A stretch of 64,000 nucleotides of DNA from Thalassobacterium sedimentorum (GCF_031127905.1 NZ_JARXIC010000021.1:1-64000); one strand, 5' to 3'; shown: positions 15,390 to 24,180, counted from the stretch's first letter. Notes: a model not told the origin generated them from the letters alone. Numbers and translations: made by a program.

Positions 15390-16719
15390 TCTCTTCTGTT
15401 ACGTAAAAAGTTCCTAGGATGGGTTGATTGGCTAAAGTTTGGATGACCACGCGTTGTTGCGATGCGTCCGAAGCCGCTCGCCAATAGAGCAACTGCAAAT
15501 CGAGTAAAGACCGCTCGCTGTCGATGACCTCTAAAATTCCAGTGCGCCCGTTTTGATAGCTTTGACGCGTATTTTCGACTGCCTGTTCGGCGAGTCCGAG
15601 CAGCTCTTCACCATAGAGTGTCAGTCTGCGATTAGCGTCTTTCAAGAGAGCCAAACTGGCGCTCAACTCGGCGCGGAGAGCGTTGTGCCGATTGTCGTAT
15701 TCGTATTCATTCGAACGCTTGTTGGCCAGTGCTTCCGCTTTAGCGGCATCATACTTACTAAACCAAATAGGGATGTTGACGGCTACAGTCACGCCCCATG
15801 GATCGTTCCCGGCGTCAGGAGTTGTTGGATTTACCTCGGGATCGCCGACCTGGATATAATTGATGCCGAAAGTGATATCGGGATAACTCTCTAACCGGGC
15901 AATTTCACGGCGGGCTTCCGCGCTGGCGACTTTACGTTCCAGCATCTGTAATTCTGGGTTACTGGTGCGGATTGCCTGGACTAAGGCAGGCCCGTCCAAA
16001 GATACCGGTTCAGGTGCTTCCCATTTTGGCCATGCCAACAGCGCGGTTTCAGGCAGTGCCAGCAGTTCACTCAACTTGGCCGACTGGGCGACGCGCTTTT
16101 GAGTGAGCGACTGTAGGCGGTCATCTATTTTACCGACCTCCACTTTTAGGCGAAGTAAGGCGTTTATCTCGCCCCCCGCACGGACTTTTTCCTCAACGAT
16201 TGGCTCCAGTTCACTCAGCAAATCACGATTCTCACGAGTCAGCCGAATCGCCTCTTCAGTGAAGCCGTATTCATAGAATCCGAGAGAGACCATGCGAGCC
16301 ACCATCAGTTGCTGGCTTTGGTAGGCATACCAAAGTGCCTCGGCATCCGCAGAAGCAGCTGCCTCGCGGCTGCTCAGCTTGCCAAACCATGGAATGCGTT
16401 GGCTGAGCATCAGAACATTTTCCTGCGGGCCGGTGCGGGTCTGCACCGACTCCACAAAGCTCGTTATTTGAAACATCGGATCCGGTAACGCGGAAACCTG
16501 CGGGATACGCTGCATCGCTGCATCGTAGCGCCGTTCAAAAGCTTTGAGTTGTGGATTCGCGATTTGCGCCTGCTTTAAGTAGTCTTCCAATGAAGCCAAG
16601 CTTTGAGCCTGGGGAGGCTCTATTGTATCGGACGCGTTCAAAATAGGAGCAGCGATGGCACATGCCATCACCGCTCCCATGCTACTAACCACACAGTATT
16701 TACGAAATATTCGAGTCAT
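15382..16719 (-). CDS. TolC/CusC-like outer-membrane efflux protein
   Basis: A 445-residue outer-membrane factor (OEP family) with two repeated alpha-hairpin regions, e.g. Y-L-K-Q-A-Q-I-A-N-P-Q-L and R-Q-S-Y-Q-N-G-R-T-G-I-L-E-V-I-D. It would form the exit duct for the CusBA pump. It is the first gene of the cusCBA series and overlaps cusB by 8 nt. No Shine-Dalgarno is visible before ATG 16719, and the 29-bp promoter-like motif ends only 10 nt upstream. Translation may be leaderless or begin at the ATG at 16680 (MGAVMACAIAA), which keeps the signal peptide. Confidence 0.92.
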   Translation of the reverse strand: MTRIFRKYCVVSSMGAVMACAIAAPILNASDTIEPPQAQSLASLEDYLKQAQIANPQLKAFERRYDAAMQRIPQVSALPDPMFQITSFVESVQTRTGPQENVLMLSQRIPWFGKLSSREAAASADAEALWYAYQSQQLMVARMVSLGFYEYGFTEEAIRLTRENRDLLSELEPIVEEKVRAGGEINALLRLKVEVGKIDDRLQSLTQKRVAQSAKLSELLALPETALLAWPKWEAPEPVSLDGPALVQAIRTSNPELQMLERKVASAEARREIARLESYPDITFGINYIQVGDPEVNPTTPDAGNDPWGVTVAVNIPIWFSKYDAAKAEALANKRSNEYEYDNRHNALRAELSASLALLKDANRRLTLYGEELLGLAEQAVENTRQSYQNGRTGILEVIDSERSLLDLQLLYWRAASDASQQRVVIQTLANQPILGTFYVTEENE

Positions 16720-16729
16720 CTATGCGCAC

Positions 16730-16758
16730 TTAAACGCAGCTAAAACCGGAAACCCTCA
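16730..16758 (-). promoter_or_regulatory. 29-bp promoter-like motif, copy 3 (cusCBA)
   Basis: TTAAACGCAGCT-N8-AAACCCTCA, identical in both half-sites to the copy at 56030. It lies 10 nt before the TolC-like start, so if it is a promoter the transcript would begin almost at the ATG. It is the only recognisable signal for cusCBA in this gap. Confidence 0.65.
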
Positions 16759-17161
16759 TTTTTTCTTAAAAAAATTTGGATGAATTAAAAAAAAGGAAAT
16801 CCTGAAATTTTGACCAAGCAGAGTCCCTGCTTAAAAATTGTGACATTTAAATTCAGTATAGCCTGAATATTAAGTCTTTCAGCATGGAACGCCGTTTTTG
16901 TGCGCCCACGCAAAGATCGCATCTAATCGGCACGTGTGCTGATTCGTCGAAATTTATCCTGACGCCACGGATAATAAATCCATCTAGAATGCCACTTTGA
17001 CCGTAATCCAAACTTTTATCAGGTAACATGCATTTCCACATTTAGCATGCCGGTGTGCGTAGCGGCAATTTATCGTAGGGCTTCATCTTGGCGAAAAATC
17101 ATGATGATGCTCGACATGGAAATCTGGATCCTAATATGCGAATAAAGACGACCTAATCCAA
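16759..17161. other. Intergenic region between divergent efflux operons
   Basis: About 400 bases without a gene I can support. The first 60 are A/T-rich with A-runs. A 62-codon minus-strand frame at 16853-17041 has no ribosome binding site and no family resemblance. Beyond the flanking promoter signals I see nothing definite here. Confidence 0.5.
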
Positions 17162-17191
17162 TTGACATGGAATAATCCCCATCTGTATTCA
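17162..17191 (+). promoter_or_regulatory. Candidate promoter of the first leader/efflux operon
   Basis: TTGACA at 17162-17167 and TATTCA at 17186-17191 are separated by 18 nt, 13 nt before the ATG at 17205. The -35 is a perfect consensus; the -10 is moderate. Confidence 0.4.
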
Positions 17192-17204
17192 TTCCAACTT
17201 GTTC

Positions 17205-17663
17205 ATGTTTCAAAAATACACAGCTTACTGCCTGATCTTTATGATGGCAATAAACGGACTGCTAGCGACTACTGCTGCTGGTGGGGCTGTGCTTTGCCTG
17301 CATGATCATGACTTTGGCCATGTGCTCTCAGGGCAACATGCTGATGAAGGCGGCGCATGCCATGGAGATGAAGCTGAATCACACATTCAAAATTCCCATC
17401 CTAGTGCAGCTGATAGTGTCCTTTTTTCAGTGAGTGACCAACACTGTATTGATATTTCAATCAGCTCATCGAATGAGCCGATTCAGCGAGTCGCGGATTT
17501 GATTTCGATTAAGAAACCAGTCGTCGCAAGCTATCAGTATCAGCTCTTTACTCCGGTCAAAAAAACAAACGTAGCTCCTCAGCTACGTTTTGCGACGAGA
17601 GCTCCACCAATTTCCTGCGGTGCGCTAGAACAGTGCGTGCGCAAGACTGTGCTCCGAATTTAA
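17205..17663 (+). CDS. Small secreted leader protein with RAPP motif, copy 1
   Basis: A 152-residue protein with an N-terminal signal/TM segment (about 8-30), then G-G-A-V-L-C-L-H-D-H-D-F-G-H and more His and Cys (CHGDEAESH), so the early mature part can bind metal. Near the C-terminus it has RAPP (codons 17598-17609), exactly 17 residues before the stop, and ends T-V-L-R-I. Three other genes in the window (24266, 38174, 45962) share signal, G-G-x-L-L-C-L-H, [RQ]APP-x17 and L-R-[LI] end. RAPP is the stalling motif of ApdP-type arrest peptides, which are also secreted and encoded upstream of their target. CzcI-like periplasmic proteins are another comparison. ATG 17205 is preferred over TTG 17199. 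Confidence 0.75.
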   Translation: MFQKYTAYCLIFMMAINGLLATTAAGGAVLCLHDHDFGHVLSGQHADEGGACHGDEAESHIQNSHPSAADSVLFSVSDQHCIDISISSSNEPIQRVADLISIKKPVVASYQYQLFTPVKKTNVAPQLRFATRAPPISCGALEQCVRKTVLRI

Positions 17664-17759
17664 AACCTGATTAGTGAAAGATGCACGTAGGGACTTCCTG
17701 CGTGTGACTTAGACACGTTCGAACGTGTCTAATGACGATTTCAACTAACAGGTTTTTTC
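17662..17759 (+). promoter_or_regulatory. Structured leader RNA hiding the czcC Shine-Dalgarno, copy 1
   Basis: AAAACCTG (17662-17669) plus TTAG (17671-17674) pairs with CTAA-CAGGTTTT (17745-17756). The 3' strand contains AGG 7 nt before the ATG at 17760. Inside are hairpin A (17684-17691 with 17697-17704, 8 bp with one G-U) and hairpin B, a perfect 24-bp palindrome at 17709-17732. The 5' strand starts at the stop codon of the leader gene. The same architecture occurs at 24695, 38609 and 46370 with different sequences but preserved pairing. The stem followed by six T could also act as a terminator. Confidence 0.75.
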
Positions 17760-19058
17760 ATGCACACATATAAGTATTTACTAACAACTCTATTCATTTT
17801 CTATGCTTCACTGACACATGCTACGTCAGAAAGCGCTCTAAAACTCACAAGCCGCGATGCGGTAACACTGGCTCTACAGAAGAACCAATCATTGATGGCT
17901 GCTCGCTCAGCGATTGAACAAGCAGGCGCTTATTCCCAGTATGCGGGGAGGCTCGACAACCCCGAACTTAAACTTGGTTACGCGTCCGACCGCACGTTCA
18001 ACGACGAGGGCGAACGGGCTTATTCCATCGGCTTCGAGCAACGCTTTCCAATCACCAATCGACTCAAGCTACTCAAGAACGTCTCAGCGATTGAGGTGAA
18101 GTTAGCTGGAGCGGAACTTCGTGATCAAGAGCGCTTACTCATCCGCGATGTCGAAAGCGCAGCCGAACTCATTTCGAGCCTGAATCAACGCCTGTCGTTA
18201 TTAGATGGCATGATAGGTCTTCAGGCGGACTTTGCGGACTTTTTAGAAACGCGCATACAGAATGGCGAGGCCTCTACGCTCGACTTGAATCAGGCGCGTG
18301 TATCTTTGTTTTCGGTTAAACAGGAAATCCAGAGCCTGACCAAACAACGCGATGTTGCACTGGGCTCATTGCGTAGCCTGCTTGGACTTGAACCAGACAC
18401 GGAACTGGAAATTCTAACCGAGCAAACTCGGCTGTTACGCTTGCCTGAGATGGCAACTCTCGATGGTGAGATTCTACTATCACACCCTGAGTATCAGCTT
18501 AAAGCGACACTCGGAGAAATCGCTCGTAGCCAAACAGCATTGGCTAAGGCGAATCGGTGGGCTGATATCGCAGTTGAAGTCTTCTTTGAAGAGGAGCGGT
18601 CCGTAGATGAGCCTGATGGTTTGGGGCGAGATCGTTTCTTCGGGATTGGAGTATCAATCCCGCTCCCCCTACATGACCAGAATCGTGGCGAAATCAGAGC
18701 CAGCCGCTACCGTGAACTTCAGATTCAACATGAACTGAATGCCGTCACCTTGCGTCTGAAAAACGAAGCCGAAACACTCAAGCGCAATACAGCGGCAACT
18801 TATAGACAGGCGTCAAAATACCAGGAAGACGCAGTCAGCTTAGTGGAGCAAAACCTCAAAGAGATCAAAAACGCTTACGCCGCCGGACAAGTCGATTTAG
18901 GCGAAGTCTTTCGAGTGCAAGAGCAGCATCTAACTATTCAAAGCACACAACTAGAGCTCTGGCATGAGCTCAAACAATTACTGATCGAATGGCGAGCTGT
19001 GACAGCCCGCAACCTTACCACTTCAGCCAATGGAGACCTTTCTAATGAAACTTTATAG
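17760..19058 (+). CDS. CzcC-like outer-membrane efflux protein (system 1)
   Basis: A 432-residue TolC-family outer-membrane factor with a signal peptide ending near residue 22 (LTHATS). Two OEP repeats are visible (A-L-Q-K-N-Q-S-L-M-A-A-R in the first, Y-A-A-G-Q-V-D-L-G-E-V-F in the second), and the A-G-Q-V-D-L-G-E segment is typical of CzcC. It is the first cistron of a three-gene RND operon; its Shine-Dalgarno lies inside the closing stem of the leader RNA just upstream. Its end overlaps the adaptor gene by 14 nt. Confidence 0.92.
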   Translation: MHTYKYLLTTLFIFYASLTHATSESALKLTSRDAVTLALQKNQSLMAARSAIEQAGAYSQYAGRLDNPELKLGYASDRTFNDEGERAYSIGFEQRFPITNRLKLLKNVSAIEVKLAGAELRDQERLLIRDVESAAELISSLNQRLSLLDGMIGLQADFADFLETRIQNGEASTLDLNQARVSLFSVKQEIQSLTKQRDVALGSLRSLLGLEPDTELEILTEQTRLLRLPEMATLDGEILLSHPEYQLKATLGEIARSQTALAKANRWADIAVEVFFEEERSVDEPDGLGRDRFFGIGVSIPLPLHDQNRGEIRASRYRELQIQHELNAVTLRLKNEAETLKRNTAATYRQASKYQEDAVSLVEQNLKEIKNAYAAGQVDLGEVFRVQEQHLTIQSTQLELWHELKQLLIEWRAVTARNLTTSANGDLSNETL

Positions 19059-20193
19059 ACAACTACTTTTTATCGCCTTGCTCACTTTTTCGGGCGCCCA
19101 CGCAGCAGAAGAAGCACGCGGACAAAACACTATTATTCTAGATGATTTAGCCGTAAAAAACCTTCGCATTCAAACGGAAGAAGCCGAGGAGCGTGACTTC
19201 GAGAGCACTGTCTTTGCAATCGGACGTATTGAGGAAATCCCATCGCGCCGCTCGGTGTTATCTTCTCGTATTGCTGGACGAGTCAGCACTTTGAACGCAT
19301 TCGAAGGCGATATCGTCAAAGCGGGTGATGTGCTGGCAACGGTGGAAAGCCGTCAGATGGGTGCCCCGCCTCCAAGTGTTTATCTTAAGGCCCCGCAAGG
19401 CGGACTAATCGTGGCCTCACATGTCCGACTAGGGCAACCCGTCGAGCCATCGGCAGAGCTACTCGACATCTCCGACCAGTCAAAGCTGTGGGCGGTCGCA
19501 AAGATTCCCGAGCAAGAAGCTGCACAAACAGAAATTGGCACCCGAGCCCGCATTCATATTCCTGCACTAGGTGATGAACTCATCGAGGCTACGTTGACAC
19601 GTTTCGGTGTGGAGGCAGACCGCCAAGCAGGCACAGTAGAGGGCATTTTTGAACTCGATAATACGGACGGAAAACTCCGCCCCGGAATGCGAGCTGAGTT
19701 CTCCATTGTGCTGGAGACGAAGCCCTTCGTCCTCTCAATTCCCCGCTCGGCGATACAAGGTGATCCGGCAAGTCGTGTCATCTTTGTCAAAGACTTCGAA
19801 CTGCCAAACGCATTCGTTCGGGTGCCCGTGGTTCTTGGTGAGGAAAACGATCAATACATTGAAGTGACCGGTGGCATTTTCCCTGGTGATGAAGTGGTCA
19901 CACAGGGTTCCTATGTCCTCAGCTTTGTCGGTGGCGGTTCAGGAATGTCTTTAAAGGAGGCACTCGATGCCGCGCACGGACATGCTCATGCCGAAGATGG
20001 ATCGGAGCTCGGTGAAGGTGAAGAGTCAACCGAGCAGAGCGATGGACACAATCATGAAGAAGGAGGAGAACACGGAAATCGCTTAAGTCTGCCACTCATG
20101 ATTTATGCAGGCGTGATGACGCTGATTTCGCTCATCACCCTTCAGATGCTCATGAAACGACGTCATGAAGAAAGTGAGGCTGAAGATGCTTAA
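19045..20193 (+). CDS. RND periplasmic adaptor (system 1)
   Basis: A 382-residue CzcB-type membrane fusion protein. The signal peptide is MKLYRQLLFIALLTFSGAHA; barrel-sandwich halves (L-S-S-R-I-A-G-R-V-S and L-K-A-P-Q-G-G-L-I-V-A) flank only a very short hairpin, then the beta-barrel and membrane-proximal domains follow. The C-terminus has a His/Glu-rich stretch (H-G-H-A-H-A-E-D-G, then H-N-H-E-E-G-G-E-H) and a single TM helix near residue 350. A C-terminal anchor is unusual for the family. The start at 19045 is chosen because GGAG lies about 9 nt upstream and the signal peptide follows directly. It overlaps the pump gene by 8 nt. Confidence 0.9.
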   Translation: MKLYRQLLFIALLTFSGAHAAEEARGQNTIILDDLAVKNLRIQTEEAEERDFESTVFAIGRIEEIPSRRSVLSSRIAGRVSTLNAFEGDIVKAGDVLATVESRQMGAPPPSVYLKAPQGGLIVASHVRLGQPVEPSAELLDISDQSKLWAVAKIPEQEAAQTEIGTRARIHIPALGDELIEATLTRFGVEADRQAGTVEGIFELDNTDGKLRPGMRAEFSIVLETKPFVLSIPRSAIQGDPASRVIFVKDFELPNAFVRVPVVLGEENDQYIEVTGGIFPGDEVVTQGSYVLSFVGGGSGMSLKEALDAAHGHAHAEDGSELGEGEESTEQSDGHNHEEGGEHGNRLSLPLMIYAGVMTLISLITLQMLMKRRHEESEAEDA

Positions 20194-23100
20194 TAAACTC
20201 ATCCAGTTTTCCCTCTCCCAAAGGCCGCTTATTTTAGCCTTTGCCTTGGTTGTTTTTATCCTTGGCATCAAAACAGCCAGTGAGCTTCCCGTTGAAGTTC
20301 TACCAGACCTGACCAAACCGACCGTCACCATTTTGACGGAGTCACCTGGTTTCTCACCCGAAGAAGTTGAAACCTTGGTCACCATCCCCTTGGAAAATTC
20401 CTTGATGGGTGTGACCGGGGTCACCCGATTGAGATCGGTGAACGACATCAGCCTATCCCTAGTCTTTATCGAATTCGAATGGGGCACCGATATCTATCAA
20501 GCACGCCAGTTCGTGCAGGAGCGACTGACAGGTGCGAGCGAGGCTCTACCCGAAGGTGTCACTCCCTACATGACTCCAGTGGCTTCCTTAATGGGAAATA
20601 TCATGCTGGTTGGTCTGGTCGATCCATCTGGTCAAACAGAGCCGATGGATCTACGGACCTTAGCCGATTGGACGGTATCCAGACGATTACAGTCGATTCC
20701 CGGAGTGGCTGAAGTGCTCGGAATGGGAGGTGGTGTCAAACAGCTACAAATTCAGCCAAATCCCGACAAACTGTTGGCGATGGGCATCAGTTATGAGGAA
20801 CTCCACGAAGCCGCTGCCAACGCAGTCAGTAACAGCACAGGCGGATTTTTAACCGAATCTTCCCAAGAGATCATGGTGCGTAATCTGGCCATGACCACAG
20901 ACCTCGATGCGATTGGCAATACAGTGGTGACTCACGTCAACGACCGCCCGATTCGCATCAAAGATGTCGCCAACGTTGCATGGGATATAGAACCGATGCG
21001 TGGAGATGCGGGTATGGGTAGTAAGCTCTTAGGTAATCACGAGGATACCAAAGGTTACCCCGGCGTCATTCTCAGCGTCACCAAATCCCCTGGATTCGAC
21101 ACACTCAGCTTAACCGAAGATGTCGAAACCGCGTTGGAGGATTTGAAACAATCGCTGCCCGATGGGGTTGAGTTGGTCACGCTCTACCGCCAGTCCGATT
21201 TTATCGACCTAGCGGTCGGGAATCTAGAAGAGGCTCTACGCGATGGCGCAATCATGGTCGCCATCATCTTGTTCCTCTTCTTGCTCAATCTAAGGATCAC
21301 TCTTATTACTCTGACTGCGATCCCCTTATCCTTGGGCATGACAATTTTGGTTTTCGACCTCTTAGGGTTGAGCGTTAATTCGATGACCCTCGGAGGTCTC
21401 GCGGTCGCCATCGGAATGGTTGTCGATGATGCCATCGTCGACGTAGAAAATGTATATCGACGCTTGCGGGAAAACGCACTGCTAGAAAGACCGCTCAACA
21501 AACTCGAAGTCATTGCTAGAGCGTCTGCCGAAGTGCGTTCGTCGATTCTCTATGCGACCGTGCTGATTATTTTGGTCTTCTTGCCTTTGATGGCATTAAG
21601 CGGAGTCGAAGGTCGACTGTTCACTCCAATCGCCGTTGCGACGATTGTCAGTATGGCAGCATCGTTTATCGTATCCTTAACAGTGATACCCGTGCTCAGT
21701 TCCTATCTGCTAAAAGCAAAGGCCGATCAAAAACATGCGGATGGTATTATCGAACGCGTATTTAAGAAAGTCTTCAATGCGACCTGGCTAAGACTTTCGC
21801 TTTCTCAGCCTTTTATGGTTCTGTTTGTATCTGGTGCACTTGTCGTGCTTGCGGGAATCTCATTTTCAAAGATGGGTGGTAATTTCCTCCCCGCCTTCCG
21901 CGAGCCGACTGTCTTAGTTGCCATGACGACTGCGCCGGGCACATCGCTCAAGCAAACACGTGACTTGGCCGACACAGCGCAAGATCTGCTCCTTAAAATC
22001 CCAGAAGTTGAGACGGTTGGCTATCGTTTAGGTCGTGCCGAACGCGGCGATCACGTGGTGCCTGTTTCAACCGTCGAGTTTGATCTTGAATTTGTCAGAG
22101 AAACTGAGCGCGAACGCAGCGAAGTCGTGGAAGACATCCGCGCAACGATGCAAACCATCCCCGGCACCTTCAGTGCTCTAAGTGGGCCGTTGGCAGATCG
22201 CATCGGTCATATGCTCAGCGGTGTGTCGGCAAAAGTTGCGGTTAAAGTCTTTGGTCCCGACCTGAATGAGCTCAGACGTATTGGCACCGAAATCGCCGAA
22301 ATCGCTCGCGAGATCCCGGGGATGGAAGAAGCCCGAGTCGAGCAGCAGGCTCCGATTCCACAGCTTCGTATCGAAATTGATCGCAAGCGTGCCATGGCTT
22401 ATGGCGTCACTCCAGGTGCTCTAAATGCGGAACTCTCTGCGTTAATGGGAGGCGAAGCAGTCAGTGAGATTTACGAGGGGCAGCGAGTCTACGACTTAGT
22501 CATACGGCTTCCGCAGGAATGGCGCGAATCACCCCAAAAGCTCTCGCAGCTTTATATCGACACACTGAGTGGCCAACGCATTCCTCTAAACTACATCGCG
22601 GATATTCGGCATGCTACCGGTCCCAACAATATCCTACGTGAGAACACGGTGCGTCGTTTCGTGGTATCCATTAATCCGACCGTCGAGGACTTGAATGCTG
22701 CCGTGGAGACACTGCAGTATGAAGTAGCCGAGCGTATCCAACTCCCCGAAGGCTACACACTTTCCTTCGAAGGTGAATACGAAGCTCAGGCTAAAGCGAA
22801 ACGCACGATCCTAATCACCTCGGCAATCGTGTTGTTGGTTATCTCGTTCCTACTCTATAGCTACTTCAAGAATTTTGCGTTCGTTTTATTGGTCTTCACC
22901 ATTGTGCCGATCTCACTGGTAGGAAGTATATTCCTTACCGAAATGACGCTGAATAATATCAGCATCGCCACCCTGGTTGGCTTCATTGCGGTGAGCGGGA
23001 TTTCCGCAAGAAACAACATCATGTTGATTTCGCACTACCTCCACCTCATGCGCCATGAGGGCGAAAGCTTTACCCGCAAGATGGTGGAACGAGGCACACA

Positions 23101-23338
23101 GGAACGCCTTATCCCGATTCTCATGACCGCAATCTCTGCCGGTCTTGCTTTGGTGCCACTGCTCTTAGCGACCGACGAACCGGGCAAAGAAATCCTCAAC
23201 CCGATTGCAGTCGTCATCGTCGGCGGACTCGTCACCTCCACTCTGCTAGGGCTCGGTGTAACACCTGCAATCTTTTACAGCTTCTGCCGAAAGTCGGCAG
23301 AAACATCCGTCAAACGTAAGTCCGCAGCGTCGGATTAA
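20186..23338 (+). CDS. CzcA/CusA-family RND efflux pump (system 1)
   Basis: A 1050-residue inner-membrane RND pump with the usual twelve membrane helices and two porter loops (E-L-P-V-E-V-L-P-D-L-T-K-P near residue 30, K-M-G-G-N-F-L-P-A-F near 565). The TM4 motif reads VAIGMVVDDAIVDVENVYRR, with the paired Asp typical of RND proton relay, rather than the D-F-G-I-I-V-D-G form of classical CzcA. The substrate is probably a divalent cation but cannot be read from sequence alone. ATG 20186 overlaps the adaptor stop (ATGCTTAA). The next gene is 29 nt downstream and encodes a His-rich periplasmic protein, so the four genes are one operon. Confidence 0.93.
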   Translation: MLNKLIQFSLSQRPLILAFALVVFILGIKTASELPVEVLPDLTKPTVTILTESPGFSPEEVETLVTIPLENSLMGVTGVTRLRSVNDISLSLVFIEFEWGTDIYQARQFVQERLTGASEALPEGVTPYMTPVASLMGNIMLVGLVDPSGQTEPMDLRTLADWTVSRRLQSIPGVAEVLGMGGGVKQLQIQPNPDKLLAMGISYEELHEAAANAVSNSTGGFLTESSQEIMVRNLAMTTDLDAIGNTVVTHVNDRPIRIKDVANVAWDIEPMRGDAGMGSKLLGNHEDTKGYPGVILSVTKSPGFDTLSLTEDVETALEDLKQSLPDGVELVTLYRQSDFIDLAVGNLEEALRDGAIMVAIILFLFLLNLRITLITLTAIPLSLGMTILVFDLLGLSVNSMTLGGLAVAIGMVVDDAIVDVENVYRRLRENALLERPLNKLEVIARASAEVRSSILYATVLIILVFLPLMALSGVEGRLFTPIAVATIVSMAASFIVSLTVIPVLSSYLLKAKADQKHADGIIERVFKKVFNATWLRLSLSQPFMVLFVSGALVVLAGISFSKMGGNFLPAFREPTVLVAMTTAPGTSLKQTRDLADTAQDLLLKIPEVETVGYRLGRAERGDHVVPVSTVEFDLEFVRETERERSEVVEDIRATMQTIPGTFSALSGPLADRIGHMLSGVSAKVAVKVFGPDLNELRRIGTEIAEIAREIPGMEEARVEQQAPIPQLRIEIDRKRAMAYGVTPGALNAELSALMGGEAVSEIYEGQRVYDLVIRLPQEWRESPQKLSQLYIDTLSGQRIPLNYIADIRHATGPNNILRENTVRRFVVSINPTVEDLNAAVETLQYEVAERIQLPEGYTLSFEGEYEAQAKAKRTILITSAIVLLVISFLLYSYFKNFAFVLLVFTIVPISLVGSIFLTEMTLNNISIATLVGFIAVSGISARNNIMLISHYLHLMRHEGESFTRKMVERGTQERLIPILMTAISAGLALVPLLLATDEPGKEILNPIAVVIVGGLVTSTLLGLGVTPAIFYSFCRKSAETSVKRKSAASD

Positions 23339-23367
23339 CAAAATCACACATCCCAAAAAGGAAAAAA

Positions 23368-23952
23368 ATGAAACAAAGAAAACACCTACTCACCGCACTC
23401 ATCACCATCGCGCTGCTCACCTGGAACACCAGCTATGCAGCAGACGATCATGACCATGATGCAGGTCACGATCATTCAGCTCATGCCGCTGACGCGCACG
23501 ATGCTCACAAAGATGCGAAGTCCGAAGACGACCACTCCGGGCACGATCATTCAGAAGCTAAGGCTGGCCCCAATGGTGGCCGCATCATTACATCGGTTGA
23601 ACCACACCTTGAGTTTTACCTCACAGAAGAGCGTATGATTCAGATCACATTTCTGAATGACCATGGTGAGCTGATCGCTCCGGAGGAACAAGTCATCTCC
23701 TTAATCGGCGGTGATCGTCAAAATCCGATTCGTCTTAGCTTCACTCTTAAAGGCTCCGCTCTAATCTCCGACAAAGCACTGCCAGAGGGTAACAACTTGC
23801 CAATCGTCCTCTCAATCAAGCCAGACGCGAAGTCAAAAACTGTCCGTGAAAAATTCAACTTGAATCACAGCGATTGCCCAACTTGTAAATACAAAGAGTA
23901 TGCCTGCATCTGCGAGCACGGCGGAGAAGATCACGAAGGGCACGATCACTAA
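23368..23952 (+). CDS. His-rich periplasmic metal-binding protein
   Basis: A 194-residue secreted protein. The signal peptide ends near residue 25 (NTSYAADD). Residues 26-65 are almost entirely His, Asp and Ala (D-H-D-H-D-A-G-H-D-H), then a beta-rich domain begins G-P-N-G-G-R-I-I (about 68-150), and a Cys/His tail C-P-T-C-K-Y-K-E-Y-A-C-I-C-E-H closes it. It sits 29 nt after the system 1 pump, with AAAAAGGAAAAAA as ribosome binding site. A buffer or chaperone for zinc, cobalt or nickel in the periplasm is inferred from ligands and context. I do not recognise the central domain. Confidence 0.8.
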   Translation: MKQRKHLLTALITIALLTWNTSYAADDHDHDAGHDHSAHAADAHDAHKDAKSEDDHSGHDHSEAKAGPNGGRIITSVEPHLEFYLTEERMIQITFLNDHGELIAPEEQVISLIGGDRQNPIRLSFTLKGSALISDKALPEGNNLPIVLSIKPDAKSKTVREKFNLNHSDCPTCKYKEYACICEHGGEDHEGHDH

Positions 23953-24018
23953 TCCCTGCGGAGAAAATGCATAGGCGACAAACCTATTCTTAACTGCAAA
24001 AAGATGGAGAGTCCAAAG

Positions 24019-24180
24019 ATGAAACATGACCACAACCAAGCCCGCGGCACCGAAGATGAACACGACGGCATCCTGTTCTGGGCGGTCACCGTCAATCTAG
24101 GGCTCTCCGTCTTCAACTTTATCGCCGAGATGGTCTCTGACTGTATCGACATTTTCAACACACCACAGACGAGATCATGA
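24019..24180 (+). pseudogene. Remnant of a cation diffusion facilitator gene (53 codons)
   Basis: Starting with ATG at 24019, the frame encodes M-K-H-D-H-N-Q, then G-I-L-F-W-A-V-T-V-N-L-G-L-S-V-F-N-F-I-A-E and stops at 24180 after an unrelated tail. It aligns with the N-terminus of the intact CDF transporter at 37130 (G-V-L-L-W-T-V-I-V-N-L-G-L-S-V-F-E-F-V-A-G). The homology ends before the metal-binding HxxxD helix, so only the first membrane helix is left. It precedes a leader gene exactly as the intact CDF precedes the 38174 leader gene, showing that the two modules are duplicates and this copy lost its CDF. Confidence 0.8.

Noticed and set aside
16853-17041. A 62-codon minus-strand ORF in the gap between divergent efflux operons
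   Set aside because: No ribosome binding site, no signal or membrane segment, no resemblance to known proteins, and it lies in promoter-rich DNA.
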